Counted from the stretch's first letter, positions 11,992-24,532 are shown. The stretch: DNA of 64,000 nt from Pardosa pseudoannulata (GCA_032207245.1 CM063509.1:63519844-63583843), one strand, 5' to 3'. The notes: generated from the sequence alone by a model not told the origin. Made by a program: numbers and translations.

Positions 11992-13543
11992 ATAGTTTAT
12001 ATAAAGAATTATGTATATTTAAATTTATTCCAGGAGTTAAATTCAGGGTTTGCTTGCTCAGAGTAAAGCTGTTATCATACTTCAGTCAGGCATCATCTGC
12101 TGCTTCCTGACACAGATAACAAAATTTAAACATTGATTATTATTCTCGTAGTTCCATTTTTGTTTTAAGGAGGGTTCATTCCCTTTGCAAAAAGTTAATT
12201 CTTAAGATAATACATATATTAGCTAGGTTCAATATTTCTTTTATTAGTCCTCAGCCCATCCTTATTATTACACCTGGATCTATCAGGAACTTTGTTCTTT
12301 ATTAATTTAGGCATATTCAGTACCCTAAGTGTCAAAATTGGAAATGGGACATAGACAGACAAGCCAAAGAGCTCAATCATGACTGCCCCAGTTTGTGCCA
12401 TAAAGAACTTTTATATGCTTCATAGAAGTGGCCTGAGGAAGGGAATTGGTCTCCATTCTGGTCACAGTGCCCTCAGAAATCATCTTAAAGTGATAGGGAT
12501 CAGTTTTAATCCCTCGTATATCTCCCATAGCTGCTGTCTTGAGGAGGAGACTTCTCTTTTATGTATTTTTCTTTGCTGTTAGGTTTGAGTAGCTTGGTTG
12601 CCACTTTTTCCAGTTTGGGGAGCTGCAGGATATTCATATCATTTGTCTGTTGAGGTTTGCCAATGGCCTCTTTTCTTGGGTGCTCTTGGGGTTGTGTTTT
12701 CTTGGGTTTAGGTATAAAAGACTTCTAGTTGCATAGCCTAGCTTTTGGGGAATATCCAAGGCAATGAAGATGTTACTCATTGACCACGGCCGGGGGAGCA
12801 CACATAGTTTATGAAATACTAAAAGCGTGAGTAACATTACCCCCATTCATTAATTCGTCTGAATAATTTAAAAGCAAGGACCGAGTAAAAGACTTCCATC
12901 CCTACCCAGGCTTCACCTGCAAACTACAGGTGTATTGTTTGAACTTTGAGGCCTTTGTAACCATGATCCTATTTTGAGTGCCCCAGCCACCATTAATGAA
13001 CATAGTGCATCTTTGGCTGGCTTGAGCCTCGAAATTACAACCCTCTGAGTATGAGATTGATGACTTTGCTGACTGAGCTGCTGTGATTCAATTTTAGATA
13101 AATATACCTTGTATTCTCCCATGATGTTTACTACTTTAAATATATATGGATGTCGCAATCCTGAGGGAGCCCAGTAATCTGTATCACCTTTCCTTTAACG
13201 TTGGTTGCAGTGCCTGGCTCTTGAGGAAAAATTAATAAAATCGTTCTTAGGAAGCCCCCTGGAGCTGCCCTAAGAACAATTTTACTCATTCATTCATACT
13301 CTGGTATTTGTATATATTCTTTTAAAGATATCAATGATATGTAAATACATATGATTTATTAAATACATATAATGTGCCAGTACGTTTAATATTTTCTGTG
13401 TATTATTGTGCTTAACAGGTTTATCTCATGCTATGTGGAGGGATGGATCCAGTGGTGGTGTTATCAGAGTAGCTGTTATTACAGAAAAGGGTGTTGAAAG
13501 AAAAACATATACTGGAGACCAAGTGCCTCAATACTACCATTAA
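6289..13543 (+). CDS. PSMB6: Proteasome subunit beta type-6 (beta-1, caspase-like), six exons
   Basis: Catalytic beta-1 subunit of the 20S proteasome core, which cuts after acidic residues in cytosol and nucleus. Coding exons are 6289-6360, 7788-7855, 7987-8118, 9375-9504, 10577-10721 and 13419-13543. All introns are GT-AG and the joins stay in frame, giving 223 aa (human about 239). A 24-residue propeptide is followed by a 199-residue mature chain. In mature numbering the catalytic Thr1, Asp17 (GADSRT) and Lys33 (SDKLT) sit exactly where the family requires, and Arg45, linked to caspase-like specificity, is present (CRSGS). [10 protein letters not shown] and DGSSGGVIR supply the remaining active-site Ser and Asp. 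The chain closely follows arthropod beta-1 subunits. Oddity: residue -1 is Gln instead of the near-invariant Gly. Introns carry a SINE-B copy, LINE pieces and simple repeats. An AATAAA lies at 13800-13805. Confidence 0.96.
7788..7855 (+). CDS. PSMB6: PSMB6 exon 2 (catalytic Thr1)
   Basis: Acceptor gatttag; the first codon ACT is catalytic Thr1 ([11 protein letters not shown]). Ends inside a Gly codon before donor GTTAGT (phase 2). Carries Asp17. Confidence 0.95.
7987..8118 (+). CDS. PSMB6: PSMB6 exon 3
   Basis: Acceptor ttttacag, donor GTATGT. Encodes [12 protein letters not shown] through HLSLL, with Lys33 and Arg45 of the mature enzyme. Confidence 0.96.
8160..8385 (+). repeat. SINE-B, tRNA-derived SINE, copy 1
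   Basis: The head carries a tRNA-like B box (GGGTTGTGGGTTTGAAGCTC), then body sequence also found inverted at 12843-13090 and 43625-43870 (for example ATGTTCATTAATG and GGTTTGTGGTCACAA), then a (GAAT)n tail. It lies in PSMB6 intron 3. Confidence 0.65.
8369..8430 (-). mobile_element. 3' tip of ATTC-tailed LINE
   Basis: Reads on the minus strand CCAAGAGCTGCCCTAAAGG and then (ATTC)n. This matches the 3' ends of the LINE copies at 13255-13305 and 37215-37262. It joins the SINE-B tail end to end. Confidence 0.5.
9375..9504 (+). CDS. PSMB6: PSMB6 exon 4
   Basis: Acceptor ttatgtag, donor GTAAAT. Encodes [15 protein letters not shown] through [10 protein letters not shown], the central helix and strand region. 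Confidence 0.95.
9890..9932. repeat. (TA)n microsatellite in PSMB6 intron 4
   Basis: About 43 bp of uninterrupted TA dinucleotide. Confidence 0.95.
10577..10721 (+). CDS. PSMB6: PSMB6 exon 5
   Basis: Acceptor atttttag, donor GTAAGC. Encodes [14 protein letters not shown], the [10 protein letters not shown] active-site loop and the acidic helix up to NFVAT. Confidence 0.96.
11922..11987. repeat. Long poly(T) tract in PSMB6 intron 5
   Basis: About 65 bp of T broken by only a few C. It is the longest homopolymer-like run here and could be the reverse-strand tail of a lost retrosequence. Confidence 0.9.
12225..13305 (+). mobile_element. 5'-truncated I-group LINE copy, with SINE-B inside
   Basis: The last third matches the 3' end of the LINE at 36690-37262: [37 protein letters not shown], then LEAL-like 3' UTR, GAGCTGCCCTAAGAAC and a tail of ATTC repeats. 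Truncated before the RNase H domain. A SINE-B copy and some unassigned sequence (12733-12842) interrupt it. Confidence 0.7.
12843..13090 (-). repeat. SINE-B copy 2
   Basis: Minus-strand copy. The tRNA-like head (CAGCTCAGTCAGCAAAGTC, B box GGTTGTAATTTCGAGGC) is at the right end and the tail (gaattaatgaat) at the left. It shares body words with copies 1 and 3. Confidence 0.7.
13419..13543 (+). CDS. PSMB6: PSMB6 exon 6 (C-terminus, stop)
   Basis: Acceptor cttaacag. Encodes [17 protein letters not shown] and a short tail ending PQYYH, then TAA. The C-terminal tail is shorter than in mammals. Confidence 0.95.
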
Positions 13544-13799
13544 ATGAATGTATTTAATATTTCGACTTGTTTACATTAAATAGTTCTTTTTTCAAAACTT
13601 TAATCTCATTATTTGTGAGTTTACACAATTCATAACTTCATTTTATTCTGTTTTATTTAATTGTGAAAACAAGTTCAATTACTGTCTTTCAATAGTATAA
13701 TACATTTAAATTCAGTTAAATGAGTTTTATTATTTAACAGATAAAAACTTATAGAGGTTTTTGATATAGTTGGTGCTTTTTAGAATCACAAAAGAAAAT

Positions 13800-13805
13800 A
13801 ATAAA
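13800..13805 (+). terminator. Candidate poly(A) signal of PSMB6
   Basis: AATAAA about 257 bp after the PSMB6 stop; the clearest canonical signal in that stretch. Confidence 0.4.
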
Positions 13806-13849
13806 GAAGTATGTATAGTAAAACTTTTAAAAAAAATCCACCTGGTATG

Positions 13850-14288
13850 GTACAAAATCAGCTCAAGTTTTTCAGTTATTTTGTGCTACTCTTATTTAAT
13901 TTTTTGTGCATTATTTTGAAAGATTTTTAAATCATATACTAAAGCTGAATCACTCTGTAATTTACTGTAAATAATTTTCATACCTGTTCTTTAAATAGGG
14001 TTTCTGAATCATATCAGTTTTATTTTTTAAAATGTCTATAAATTAAAAATCACAAATAAATATAAATAATATACCAATGAAAATAATTACTTATAATATT
14101 AATATACAAATTAAATTAGCTAGTATTAATTGCATTATGATTAATGATTAAGTTTTCATTGTCCCATTTATTTTTCTTAATGTGTTCAATATGATTTGCA
14201 TGTAACAGATTGTATATTAAATCCTTAAAATTTCTTTTTATCCCTTTTTAAACCAGCATAAAATGATTATTTATTTATCAAATCAGCT
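13850..14288. other. AT-rich spacer after PSMB6
   Basis: Nothing recognised. Confidence 0.4.
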
Positions 14289-14292
14289 TTAA

Positions 14293-15359
14293 CCCTTTCG
14301 TGCCTACTGTCACAAATACGTGCCAGCAAGAAATGCACTCACTTCCCGGCCAACACACTGGTGTGCCAGAGCGTTTTCTCATTCACCCTCGATCGTCACA
14401 TATGTGTGCAAGTGTTCTGGAACATTTTAAAAACTATAAGTTTTGACACAAGATGGCATTGTATGTCCATATGGATTTAGATACATGTAGATTTGACCTT
14501 ATACTCAATAGGAGAGTAGTATGATACACATACAAGTGGTTTTTGATTTCATAAACATGAGGAAAGGAAGGTAAAGGAATGTTTCTGATTGACAGGTTTT
14601 ATGACGTTTTTTTAAATTCTCACATGGTGTTTGTTTATGTAAGCAGGGGAGTTTTATTTTTGTGTTGTGTATTTCAGTTTGCAGTCCAGTTTTTAGTGCA
14701 GAATTAGATCTGACAGATTTTTTTCTCTCTCGAAAGTCGTGAAAGTGTTTAACTGAGCTTGAAATAGCTGAAATGACGCAAAATATTTCAGATTTTGATT
14801 TTGAAATATTTTAGGACAGTAGTAATAGTGACACTTTAATATATTCTGATTGTTCTTTCTGTTCATAATGGATCTAGTGATTCTAATGATGAGGAAGACG
14901 TTGGTGACAAAGATCATGATGATGCTTCGTTTTTTCACATTCCAGGAAAAATTCTCCAAAACGGCAAATTGAGTTGCTAAGAATTCAAGGACTGTAATGT
15001 AGGATTGTATGTAGATCCCTGTTTTTAAAATTTTTCATACAAAAAAATAATTTTAAATAACATAGTATTCAGTTTTGTAATGTAAAAGTCATTAAATAGT
15101 AAGTAAAGAATGAAAAAACAAGGTGTAAAATATATATTTAAATAAGAAATAGCCTAAGTAAATAAAGTATCTATAAACATATAAATCCCATTCCATTTAA
15201 ATACTTTACGCAGCATTATTAAATAACGCATTTCTACTTCATTAATTTCATGAATTTAGGCTTAATAGCATAAAACCCTCCAGCCCACGATACTCACTTG
15301 TGAAAGTGACTGCCGGCCTCAGAGAAAAGCGCACGTTTGCACTTCCCGTCGCGTAAGGG
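14293..15359. mobile_element. piggyBac-like non-autonomous element (1067 bp)
   Basis: TTAA at 14289-14292 and 15360-15363 flank it exactly. The left end is CCCTTTCGTGCCTACTGTC; the right end is the complement of CCCTTACGCGACGGGAAGT. The interior has an acidic-coding scrap (SNDEEDVGDKDHDD) like a piggyBac transposase N-terminus; the rest of the enzyme is gone. GC-rich ends flank an AT-rich core. Confidence 0.8.
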
Positions 15360-15364
15360 TTAAA

Positions 15365-16550
15365 GCACCAGCACTTGAAATTAGCACAAACAAGTATGAG
15401 TGTATAATGGATTTGAAAGGGGGGAAAACCAAAAGAAATGTGATTTGACCAAAAAATTTATTACTAAAGGAGGGTTATTAAAATCTTATTTTTCTTCTAC
15501 ATATAATAAGCTATTAGTTACTCTGCCTTCTGATGCTACTGAGGTTGTCTCTTATTCATGCAATTAAAAATTATTATTATGAATTAATATGATAATAAAA
15601 AGTGTTTTTGACTTTTGTCAATGATTTCTTTCCTCTAATGATTTAAATTATTTATATAAAGGTAATATAAATTAACCAATTGTAAATTCGAATTGCTTTT
15701 AAGAAATTTTAATTTTTGAGTTTATCTTCAAAGTTGATAAATAATACAGCTTAATGTTTTTGAAATATATGTATATGACCAGTGAGTTTGTTTAAACAAG
15801 TCTGTAGGGAGAAATGGGAAATAAAGTTTTATCAAATGCTGGGTACATTTAGCACAAAAGTATAAATCATACTTACCAAACATAATTTCATAATACAATT
15901 TGAATGAGAATGGTCTCAGCTCCCTCAATCTATATTTATAGAGGCAAGGAAAGGTTTTCAAAAACCTAATTATGTACCTAATATGTGGCTTTAAATTGGC
16001 TATAAGTATATAATTCATAGTTTCTATGTCTGGAATATTTTTTTATGAAACTTATAAACAATTATTGCTACACCCATTATTATTATTTATTGAAATGACA
16101 TTTTTCATGTTTTGGTGCATTTTAAGTAAATACTATTGTAACTACACGTTTCTGAAGATAATATGCATCTGTGTACATGTCAAAGAAAAAAAAACTTAAG
16201 TATTTTATGAATTTGAAATAGTTATTTATCTTATTTGACCATTACTTATATTAAAATTCCTTTTTGAATACAATTTTTGAATTTTCAATAAAATCTAATT
16301 CATGCACCTTTCCCCCTTTATTTAAATTTTGCATATTGATTTTTTTATTAAGTAGTTAAAAAAAGTATAATTTACTTTGAAATCCAATCATATGAATAAA
16401 AGTAATTTTAAAAGACATGAACTTTAGTAGAGTTGATACTTCAAATATTGGAATAAAATTGTTTTACATTCATTGCTACCACATTGTGATCATATCCCTC
16501 TTATTTTTAAAATCCTTTCTTTATAATCCAATCTTACTTCCAGTGGATTT
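15365..16550. other. AT-rich spacer
   Basis: No gene, RNA or recognisable element; the open frame at 15728-16018 on the minus strand has no familiar motif. Confidence 0.4.
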
Positions 16551-16554
16551 TTCT

Positions 16555-17035
16555 TGATTTTTAGTTCTATTTCATGGCAGCATCAAAATCAATAAACTTG
16601 TGGATAAAGCTGCCAAGTAACTATTTTATCACTAGTCTTCCTTATCCTGACTTACCTTATCCTTACATCAAAAAACTAGTATATGCTAATTGGCAGAACT
16701 CTTGGGATAATGTGCCATCAAATAAATTGTGAGATGTAAAAGATAAATTACAAAAAGACCCCAATTCCTTCTAGGAGACATGACAGAATACTCACTCATC
16801 TATAAGTGGGTCACTGCCGGCTCACATAAATGCATATCTCTTGCTGGGTGAAGTACCTTAACAGTGCATTTCGCAAGACATCTTATAAAATCGCACATTT
16901 TAACACACTATTGTTCTTTAAGATCTGTGTATATAAAATTTTTAGAAATTCATTACCTAATCTTGATACACTCATCAAGGAAACGCAGAATCTAGGCTTA
17001 TTTTCCATTCTCACTGTACTGGCTTTTATTTAGAA
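16555..17035 (+). mobile_element. LINE 3' ORF remnant (RNase H end to C-terminal block)
   Basis: Broken reading shows VDKAAK (end of RNase H), IPSRRHDRILTHL, VGHCRLT and LGLFSILTVLAFI, the order found in the C-terminal part of I/Jockey-type LINE polyproteins. Many stops. The T-rich stretch up to 17330 may be its 3' UTR. Confidence 0.55.
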
Positions 17036-17322
17036 GTCTGATTTGTAGGATTTTTAATTTTCAATTTTTAATCTTTTAGTTTTAAATTTTTTCATCCTTT
17101 GATTTTTTGTTTTTGTATATGGCTTTTTCCTCAAAACTTTACCAATCCTTCTGTTTTAAATGTTTTTGCCTTTCTTACTTGTATACCCTTATATCAATGT
17201 AATATATTTTTTAAATGCACTTTAGATATGTTTAACTTTTTACTTTTGTTATCCACAAAATTATTTTTACTTGTGATTTTTTTACCATTATTAATGTGTT
17301 TTATTCTATTTATTATATTTTG

Positions 17323-17716
17323 GGCTTGATTCAAGTCAAACGCTTATCTCTCGTATCTCACCTTCCATCTGCAAACTTGTAGATAAGCAAGTTTGGAGTT
17401 TGGTTTGGTGCACTACGGTCTACTTTTGCAACATGAGGGCTAATAAGACCAGGACCTACTGCTTAAAGCTGATTCTAAATGGCTATAAACATCCATGCTT
17501 CACTGGGATTTGAACCAACTAGAGTTCATGGATTTGAATCCCACCAAGGCATGGATGTTTGTAGCTTTTCAGAATCGTCTTTTCAGAAACAGTAAATTCC
17601 AGCCTCATTAGCTCTTGCAAATATAGACTGTAGCACTCCAAACCAAACACAAAACTTGCCTATCTCTGCAAGTTTGTGGACAGAAGGTAAGGTAAGCATT
17701 TGACTTGAATTGAGCC
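17323..17716. repeat. Large palindrome built around SINE-A (about 394 bp)
   Basis: The arms 17323-17519 and 17520-17716 are reverse complements with scattered mismatches. Each outer arm has about 70 bp of non-SINE sequence (ATTCAAGTCAA ... AAACTTG), then an inward SINE-A copy. The axis lies near 17519. The transcript or single strand would fold into a long hairpin. Confidence 0.8.
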
Positions 17717-18574
17717 TTTGAACTTATTTCTCTGCAATACAGAGCACACAAAAATTTTCTAGGCTGCACTATTGCCTCTAGCATATCTTTTCATACCTAC
17801 AGGTTACATTGTCCACTAAAATTGATTAAATTAATAATTACATAATTAATTTTAAATTTTGAGTAGAGCTAAATGAGATCTAAAAATCCAACTGAATATA
17901 TTACAAACATGCTGTATACATAAGCATTGGATGTACAAATACTTAAACTTTCTATAGTAATAACCTGTATTTAACAATAAATTTTCTGTATTCTATTAGT
18001 AATATTGTGCTAAGTGTTTGTTGTATATACATACATATGTATGTTCGTTTTGATATATGTCCTAACTATCTGGAACCTATAGTAACAATATAGTAAAAGC
18101 AAAGATTTTAGAAATATATTTTTGGTTAAGAAATGTAGCAGTATGACATGCATCCAATGATATTTTATCAGATTTGCTTGGATAGTTTTATTATACATAA
18201 TAAAAGCAAATGCATTTATTTTTCTTTAAAAATCTAATTTTATATACTTATAAGTATATTTTCAGAACATTTTTAGGAGTATTAACAACGACTTTTTATG
18301 TTTTTAAATATATATATGGATGAAAAAATTTTCAGTAATACAAACTTTCTTAAATTTAGCTGGTTCTGGTATAACTAGAATTACAATGAGTCAATTTGTT
18401 CCATGTGTTACCAAATGGTATAATTTAGTATTTTAATAGTGCATGCCAATTAGTATGAGGTCTTTTATACAGAAAATAATCCTTTAAATTTGTACTGTAG
18501 TTTTACTCCAATGTATAATTGTTTATCATATATAAGCAGATAAACATTAAAAATCATAAATATTAACTAATATA

Positions 18575-19312
18575 CAGTCTGTATTGGTTATATGGTCAGC
18601 TCAGCAGTTCAGAAAAATCAGACCATATATGTGGAATATTACAAGCCTATTGAATTTTGGCAGGATTATATTCACCTATCAAAATGTAGTACTCATAAAC
18701 AAATAATTATAATTTTAAGAACATTTTAAATATTAATTCAAGAAGTAAAAGCTACATTAAAACTAAGCAATATTTTTTTTTTGGGGGGGGAGAATTTATT
18801 AGCTTACCTTACTAATCAAAGTACAGCACACTTACATACGTACATTCATGTTCAATGTATTTAAAAGTAATCAGATATACAAGTTTGCTTCCTTTTGCTG
18901 GTTGTTAACACAACTTTTTTCTAAGTCCCTAATAGCTTTCAAATGCTCATCTGCTGCTTCGGAATTAGTAAAATAACACCTCAAATCATGTATAAGAGAG
19001 ATAACTTTAACCAATAAACAGACAGATGTCTACTTGTTATCAGGGGGGATGAGAACTGAGAGAGGTGGAAAACTTTGACGATGAGTGTACACAAACATGA
19101 AAGGGAGGTATATAAAGGCTAGAATTCAGGTCCTCTCCAATTTCACACTAACTTCTTTAAAAAAAAGAGGAAACTCGTTAGAAACATGAGAATGACTATA
19201 TAACCGGTAACAAGAAAAAGAAAATGACTGTATAAGCGATGCACTTTAACACATGTTCCCTATTATGTTAGACGGGACTTTAGAAAACTGACCATATAGC
19301 CGGTACTGACTG
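18575..19312. mobile_element. pogo/Tigger-like MITE, in duplication copy 1
   Basis: Ends CAGTCTGTATTGGTTATATG and the complement of CAGTCAGTACCGGCTATATG, flanked by TA. The interior is non-coding. Confidence 0.7.
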
Positions 19313-20242
19313 TACTAAGACTGTAGGGGTTTCATGAAAACTAATGAATGTAATAGATAAAAAATATATATAATTTCACTGTAATAATATTATATACAGC
19401 TATCTGTAACCAGAAAAAGGCATTGTGCTAGTCTAAAAACATATATATTTCATTTTTTTCTGAAAAAAATCTCAAACTATCATTTTATGTATACAATTTC
19501 AAATAAAATTTAATGCTTTGGCAAAGGGCATTGATATAAGAAAAGTCAAAAAAGGAAAAATGCTAAATGAGATCTAAAAATCCAACTGAATATATTACAA
19601 ACATGCTGTATACATAAGCATTGGATGTACAAATACTTAAACTTTCTATAGTAATAACCTGTATTTAACATAAACTGTATTCTTTAGTAATATTGTGCTA
19701 ATGTTTTATTGTATACAACAAACATATGTATGTTCGTTTTGATATATGTAAATAACTATCTAGAACCTATATAACAATAAAGTAAAAGCAAAGATTTTAG
19801 AAATATATTTTTGGTTAAGAAATGTAGCAGTATGACATGCATCAAATGATATTTTATCAGATTTGCTTGGATAGTTTTATTATACATAATAAAAGCAAAT
19901 AATTTATTTTTATTTAAAAATCTAATTTATATACTTATAAGTATATTTCAGAACATTTTTAGAGTATTAACAACGACTTTTTATGTTTTTAATATATATA
20001 TGGATGAAAAAATTTTCAGTACAAACTTTCTTAAATTTAGCTGTTCTGGTATAACTAGAATTACAATGAGTCTTTGTTCCATGTTACCAAATGGTATAAT
20101 TTAGTATTTTAATAGTGCATGCCAATTAGTATGAATTTTTTATACAGAAAATAATCCTTTAAATTTACAGTAGTTTTATCCAATGTAATGTTTATCATAT
20201 ATAAGCAGATAAACATTAAAAATCATAATATTAACTAATATA

Positions 20243-20998
20243 TAGTCTGTATCTTATATGGTCAACTCAGCAGTTCAGAAAAAAGACCATATAAGAACAT
20301 ATATGTGGAATATACAAGCCTATTGAATTTTGGCAGGATTATATTCACCTATCAAAATGTAGTACTCATAAACAAATAATTATAATTTTAAGAACATTTT
20401 AAAAAATTAATTCAAGAAGTAAAAGCTACATTAAAAACTAGCAATATTTTTTTTGGGGGGGGGGAAATACTCTGCTTACCTTACTAATCAAAGTACAGCA
20501 CACTCATACCATACATTCATGTTCAATGTATTTAAAGTAATCAGATATACAAGTTTGCTTCCTTTTGCTGATTGTTAACACAACTTTTTTCTAACTCCCT
20601 AATAGCTTTCAAATGCTCATCTGCTGCTTGTGAATTAGTAAAATAACACCTCAAATCATGTATGAGAGAGATAACTTTAACCAATAAACAGACAGATGTC
20701 TATTGTTATCAATGAGAACTGAGAGAGGTGGAAACTTTGACGATGAGTGTACACAAACATGAAAGGGAGTATATAAAGGTATTCAGGTCCTCTCCAATTT
20801 GCACTAACTTCTTTAAAAAAAAAAGAGGAAACTCGTTAGAAACATGAAAATGACATATAACCAGTAACAAGAAAAAGAAAATGACTGTATAAGCATGCAT
20901 TAATACATGTTCCCTAGAAGTTAGATGGCCCTAGGAGAACTGTACATGTACCTATTATGTTAGCCATCTTTAGAAAACTGACCATATAGAACTGACTG
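20243..20998. mobile_element. pogo/Tigger-like MITE, in duplication copy 2
   Basis: Same element as 18575-19312, with a worn left end (TAGTCTGTATCTTATATGGT) and the right end GAACTGACTG, flanked by TA. Confidence 0.65.
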
Positions 20999-21472
20999 TA
21001 CTAAAGACTGTAGGGGTATCATGAAAACTAATGAACGAAATGAAAAAATATATATAATTTCACTGTAATAATATTATATACAGCTATCTGTAACCAGAAA
21101 AAGGCATTGTGCTAGTTTAAAAACATATATATTTCATTTTTTTTTTCTGAAAAAAATCTCAAGCTATCATTTTATGTATACAATTTCAAATAAAATTTAA
21201 TGCTTTGGCAAAGGGCATTGATATAAGAAAAGTCAAAAAAGGAAAAATGTTTAAACGAAATGCAACTGTTATACCTGAAAAAAAGTAGTCTACAAAATAT
21301 CAAAATGTCCTATTCATAATTATAGTATATGTATGGTACCTAGTCAAAATATCACCACACAAAATATTGCTGCTATTATTTTCTTTAATATCTTATAAAT
21401 ACAAAAATTTTAATATTTAATTGTCCATAAATATCAGATTTTTAAAAAAATAAAATGAACATAGTTCATGCA

Positions 21473-21476
<4 letters not shown>

Positions 21477-21515
<39 letters not shown>
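21477..21515. repeat. (AT)n microsatellite
   Basis: About 39 bp of AT dinucleotide. Confidence 0.95.
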
Positions 21516-21516
<1 letters not shown>

Positions 21517-22490
21517 TGTGAGAAAATACCTTTCTCACATTTAAAATTTTAAATATAACTTAAAGTATATAAAATAAAATTACTTATGACTTTAAAACAA
21601 AATTATAGAAAGTTCTAGTCATCCAAACAATATACATGTATAGTACAGGATTCAATAAACTTTATTTTAACATTTGTTCAATCTGCATTATTCAACCAAA
21701 TACCTGAAAATATTGAATGATCTTGATAAAGTCGTAAAGAATAGACGTAACATATGTTAAGCTGAAATCAGTTTCATTTATGTTGCAACATTAAAACATA
21801 TTTGACTTAGTGTAAGAATTGGAACATTCACACAATTTACATATCACATTATAATAAAGGGTAACATTTTTTCTGGAATTACGGCTTTTACAAAAGCAAT
21901 AAATACAATAAGCAAAGTTCAGTATTTGTACATTCCTATTCATACTGTTATAAAATTCTTTGATTCATTGTTAGCATTCATAACTATATGTTAATTAGAA
22001 AACTTAAAAGTGTATTTTATGAGGTGATAAATATAAGCTAATTGACGGATTTTACTAAAGTTTTTAGCTGAAATGTAGTGTTTGGGACAGTCATTAGAGA
22101 CCTTTCAGTATTTTGATATTTAAAGGTTTAAGTATTTATATTCATAAATCTTAATATAATCAATTCATAAAAAAATATACTTTTACCATGTATATTTTTC
22201 TAAACTTATTTGTTTCACAAAATTACTGCCAGCTATTGATTTGTATGTATGTAATTATGTAAATATATAGTTCAATAAATATAATTTACAACTTACACTT
22301 ATATAGAAAGAGAGAGAGTTGTGTATGTTCATATAGTATTTACTTTGGTACTTTTGATTTATCAGATTACAGGATGCATTTGCCATCTTTGTGGGTTTTA
22401 TATAAAATCTCTACATTTGTTAATAGATAGTTTTCATAGGGGCTAATTTCTTGTGTAATGGCAATAGCAATTTCCCACGTTACTTATATG
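21516..22490. other. AT-rich spacer
   Basis: Nothing recognised apart from a short (AG)n at 22310-22318. Confidence 0.4.
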
Positions 22491-22800
<310 letters not shown>

Positions 22801-22801
22801 T

Positions 22802-23066
22802 TATTTTGCATCTATATATCTCTCTCCATATATTTTACATATATACATTACATTCAATAGATAAAATATTTTACCCCTCTCTCTCACACACACACACACA
22901 CACCAAGAGGTGCACCATTGTTGTCAAGTAAGTCTTTGAGATCTCATATGTGAGACGCTACCTGCATATTTTTCATTTTGCATCTCTCCTCTCTCCATTA
23001 TTTTACAGTACATACATTCAAAAACTACCCCTCTCTCTCACACACACCACTATGGTGCACTATTGT
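22802..23066. repeat. Diverged direct repeat next to the microsatellite
   Basis: 22802-22912 and 22970-23066 share TTTTGCATCT, CTCTCTCC, ATTTTACA, ACCCCTCTCTCTCACACACA and GGTGCAC-ATTGTTGT in the same order. They differ mainly by lost or gained short tracts. Confidence 0.75.
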
Positions 23067-23069
23067 TGT

Positions 23070-24520
23070 AAGTTTTCATGGAAATTAGTAGAAGAAATAG
23101 TTATTATAACAAATTTTCCTTTTAACTGCATAAAAGGTCTATAATAGTTTAAGAAAAGAATTAATAGATTGTGAGCATTGACATACATTGTTACATAAGT
23201 TTTATTTTACATGCTATAATGTAAATAATCAGTTAATTTCAAAAGGACAGTTAGAAATACACTGAGAGTATTTTTTATATAATAAAAAACTGTTTTGTAA
23301 AAACATATGATTAATATTAATAATAATGTTATTAATAATGAATATATCATATTATGGTAATAACTGCATACATTATAGGAAGATGGGGAAAAAATTTGTT
23401 TTTCTGTTATATTTCATAACTTGATGAGATATAAATATTGCATTTGCAGTAGATTTTTTCCTAGTTGGATGCCCACTGTCATCTAAAAAAAATATTGCAG
23501 TATAGAATTATATAGAATATTTTATAATAGAATATCTTTATATCTTAGTTCTTTATATATGAAAACCTCTGCATGTATACTGGCTATGCATTCCAAAATA
23601 TCTGACTAGTCTTTATGAAATTCACATAAACTCTTGAAAGGATTTAGGGAAGTCAAACTGTCCCAAGGTCAAATCATGATGGAAATAAAATGTGCTTTTG
23701 CCCTCCATCAGACCTGGTAAATATATCCCAAGATGCTATTGGATATATTTTTCTTTTCATATCATAAAAATACTAAAACCTGCTCAGTAACATAGTACGT
23801 AAAATAGTGTTTAAAATATGGTTTAAGATAAATTTACTCTAAAACAAACAATATTTATTTTTTAAATTTGCATATTTCTTTCTTTTTATTTTGCTATTTT
23901 GTGAACATGTTTTATATCAACATATTCTATTGTTAGAACTAATGATGTGATCATCAGCAAAATTTAAAATATTTAAAATTTAATTTACATGACAGGCTTT
24001 GTATTCTTATTTTTATAAGAACCTGGGTTCTTATTAAATAATCTTGCAAAACAGAGGTACTTCTTCATTAGCCAAATGACAGTTATTAATCACTAAATAT
24101 AGTACTTTCTTTAGTTTATATTCCTTAACTTTATGAAAAAATTTAAATTTAAGTTAAGTTTTTGTTTTATGAAAATGGGTTGTTTGGTTTTCAGAATTGT
24201 TTATATTTCATGTTATTATAACGTAAAAATATAAATTCAGAAATAAATATAAACATTATTTACAAAGCTCAATAATTACCTAGACAGAAGGTTCAGTATG
24301 AAGTAACTAGTAAAAAGAATTAAATATATTTAATTTATATTTACTGAAATCCCTAGATTATTTTCACTGGTTCATTTAAACATCATTGGATACTTATTTA
24401 TGACTACTGTACTTTTTTATAAGCCTGCTTCAATAAATATTGGGCAAATACAATAAAAATAGTATATTTGTGAAGAAAGCTTTTATTTTTTGTGCAAATG
24501 CATCAGCTTTAATTTACACA
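23070..24520. other. AT-rich spacer
   Basis: Nothing recognised. Confidence 0.4.
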
Positions 24521-24532
24521 AAATATGGTTTG

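Larger units (their letters stand above)
17878..21248. repeat. Tandem duplication, two copies of 1.69 kb
   Basis: 17878-19561 and 19562-21248 are the same sequence end to end, both starting GCTAAATGAGATC and ending AAAAAAGGAAAAAT. Differences are mainly small indels, spread evenly; copy 2 has one extra piece near 20916-20952. Each copy contains a pogo-type inverted-repeat element. No gene inside. Confidence 0.9.

Noticed and set aside
12219..13158. Several minus-strand open frames of 60-81 codons
   Set aside because: They are antisense shadows of the LINE copy and the SINE-B insert.
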